Shown: piece by piece, positions 4,563 to 5,777 of the stretch
Layout: each line of letters starts with the position of its first letter
Position numbering within the stretch: position 1 is the stretch's first letter
Assembly (NCBI GenBank): GCA_031257595.1
Contig: JAIROH010000188.1
Location: forward strand, 1 to 5,777
Reading direction: 5' to 3'
Source of the DNA: Treponema sp.
Lineage (GTDB): Bacteria; Spirochaetota; Spirochaetia; Treponematales; Breznakiellaceae
Length of the DNA: 5,777 nucleotides
Program-made: the position numbers and the translations under genes
Notes under the pieces: model-generated
What the model saw: only the letters and a program-made list of their open reading frames with translations
Told to the model about the DNA's origin: nothing
Database searches by the model: none

Positions 4563-5777
4563 TTAAATCTTCCGGTTGTCGATAACCCGTTTGGCTTTAC
4601 CGATGGAACGTTCGATGGTTTTCGGCTCCACAAGCTTGACGTTGACCGCTATTTGCAGTTTGCTTTTCATCACATTTTGAATCCTCGCGCGGAGCGCCTC
4701 AAGGCCTTTGGTTTCATCGCTGAAAAGCTCTTTCTTTACCTCAACCTGAAGTTCCACTTCGTCCAGATGGGTCGCTCCCCGGTCAACGACAATCAGATAG
4801 GCCGGTTCGGTACCTTCAATTTCAAAAAGCGCGTGCTCTATCTGGCTGGGGAAGACATTGACTCCGCGGATGATCAGCATGTCGTCGGTACGGCCGAACA
4901 GGCGGTGCATTTTTACCATGGTACGTCCGCAGGGACAGGGATCTTCCATAAAGTAGGTGATGTCCCTGGTCCTGTAGCGGAGCAGGGGAGTGCCTTCTTT
5001 GGTCAGGGTGGTAAATACCAGCTCGCCTTTTTCTCCCGCGGGGAGGGACTTGCCGGTTTCGGGGTCGATGATCTCCGGAAAAAAGAGGTCTTCGTTAATA
5101 TGCAGGCCGTCCTGGGCTTCGCATTCGAACGAAACCCCCGGGCCGATGATCTCGGTAAGGCCGTAGATGTCGTAGGCTTTCATTTCGTAACGGCTTTCGA
5201 TCTCCTTCCGCATGTTTTCGCTCCACGGCTCGGCGCCGAAACAGCCCTTGCGAAGGGGGAGTTTGCGGAGGTCTATGCCCGCTTCGGCGGCTTCTTCGGC
5301 CATGTAAAGGGCGTAGGAAGGGGTACAGGTCAGCATCGTCGAGCCAAAGTCCTGCATAACCATAAGCTGCCGGGCGGTATTGCCGCTTGACATGGGGAGG
5401 ACTTCGGCGCCCAGCGTCATCGCCCCGTAGTGGGCGCCCGGCCCCCCGGTAAACAGGCCGTAGCCGTAACAATTTTGAACAATGTCGTCCCTGGTACAGC
5501 CCGCCGCGGCCATCGTCCGAGCCATGGATTCGCGCCAGATGTCGATATCGTTGCGGGTATATTCGTCCACGACAGGTTTGCCGGTGGTTCCCGAACTCAT
5601 ATGGACTTCCACAATCCTGTCCTTGGGGCAGGCCAAAAGGCCGTGGGGATAATTTTCCCGCAGGTCGTCCTTGGTGGTAAACGGAAGCTTTTCGATGTCC
5701 TTCAGGGAGTTGATATCCCTCGAAGTAATTCCCAGGGCGGTCATTTTTTCCCGGTAAAAGGGAACCCGGTCGTACAG
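4563..5777 (-). CDS. paaK: Phenylacetate-CoA ligase (aryl-acetate-CoA ligase), 5' end outside window
   Basis: An AMP-forming acyl-CoA ligase of the ANL superfamily that joins phenylacetate or a related aryl acid to CoA using ATP. The frame is open to the window edge: 404 residues are visible, against about 430-440 in the family, so roughly 30 are missing. An internal ATG at 5744 is not the start, because the preceding in-frame LYDRVPFYREK matches the conserved N-terminal motif. In visible numbering: SSGTTGKP at 61-68 (ATP phosphate loop), YGYGLFTGG at 104-112, YGLTE at 205-209 (adenine site), RTRDI at 269-273, CPCGR at 281-285, GRTDDML at 295-301 (hinge), and GKAKRV at 393-398 holding the adenylation lysine. 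It is intact where visible. In anaerobes such ligases often sit with indolepyruvate ferredoxin oxidoreductase, which would lie to the right. It heads the ACT-glgA cluster. Confidence 0.95.
   Translation of the reverse strand: MYDRVPFYREKMTALGITSRDINSLKDIEKLPFTTKDDLRENYPHGLLACPKDRIVEVHMSSGTTGKPVVDEYTRNDIDIWRESMARTMAAAGCTRDDIVQNCYGYGLFTGGPGAHYGAMTLGAEVLPMSSGNTARQLMVMQDFGSTMLTCTPSYALYMAEEAAEAGIDLRKLPLRKGCFGAEPWSENMRKEIESRYEMKAYDIYGLTEIIGPGVSFECEAQDGLHINEDLFFPEIIDPETGKSLPAGEKGELVFTTLTKEGTPLLRYRTRDITYFMEDPCPCGRTMVKMHRLFGRTDDMLIIRGVNVFPSQIEHALFEIEGTEPAYLIVVDRGATHLDEVELQVEVKKELFSDETKGLEALRARIQNVMKSKLQIAVNVKLVEPKTIERSIGKAKRVIDNRKI

Noticed and set aside
4173..5390. Long plus-strand open frame of about 405 codons antisense to the ligase and ACT genes
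   Set aside because: It lies across two strongly recognised minus-strand genes, has no RBS, and its translation shows no known motif. Long antisense frames are common opposite GC-rich codon positions.
5742..5744. ATG as the start of the ligase gene
   Set aside because: The frame stays open to the window edge, and LYDRVPFYREK just before it is part of the conserved family N-terminus.

Overview
The window reads as bacterial chromosome, most likely from a spirochaete of the Treponema group. The grounds are moderate: a Sec-exported, Phe-terminated beta-barrel protein, a coiled-coil PD-(D/E)XK protein of a type I recall as common in gut treponemes, and a glycogen synthase linked to an aryl-CoA ligase/ACT pair typical of anaerobes. 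No rRNA, marker protein or complete tRNA fixes the species, so treat the genus as inference.

Layout, left to right. Positions 1-180 are non-coding and hold a GC hairpin and a perfect 36-nt palindromic terminator. A minus-strand gene (181-1113) encodes a 310-residue secreted, probably outer-membrane beta-barrel protein; it has a strong RBS, a well-spaced sigma70-like promoter and a 36-nt A/T palindrome just upstream. About 450 bases without a gene follow (1230-1695), carrying only small hairpins, a weak terminator-like site and a possible dispersed-repeat fragment. A plus-strand gene (1696-2289) encodes a 197-residue PD-(D/E)XK nuclease-fold protein with a tandem heptad repeat. The convergent gap 2290-2609 is the strangest part: it is packed with nested inverted repeats, two of which compete for the same bases.

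From 4563 leftward the minus strand carries a tight cluster transcribed right to left: phenylacetate(aryl-acetate)-CoA ligase (5' end outside the window), a 138-residue tandem ACT-domain protein, and glycogen synthase GlgA. The ACT stop codon abuts the glgA start, so the three are probably one operon. The ligase and ACT protein are known partners in anaerobes, where the ligase often accompanies indolepyruvate ferredoxin oxidoreductase in converting aryl-acyl-CoA to the free acid with ATP formation. Coupling to glycogen synthesis is less expected.

No clear previously undescribed multi-gene system is visible. The best candidates for novelty are the structured convergent intergenic region and the ligase-ACT-glgA arrangement.
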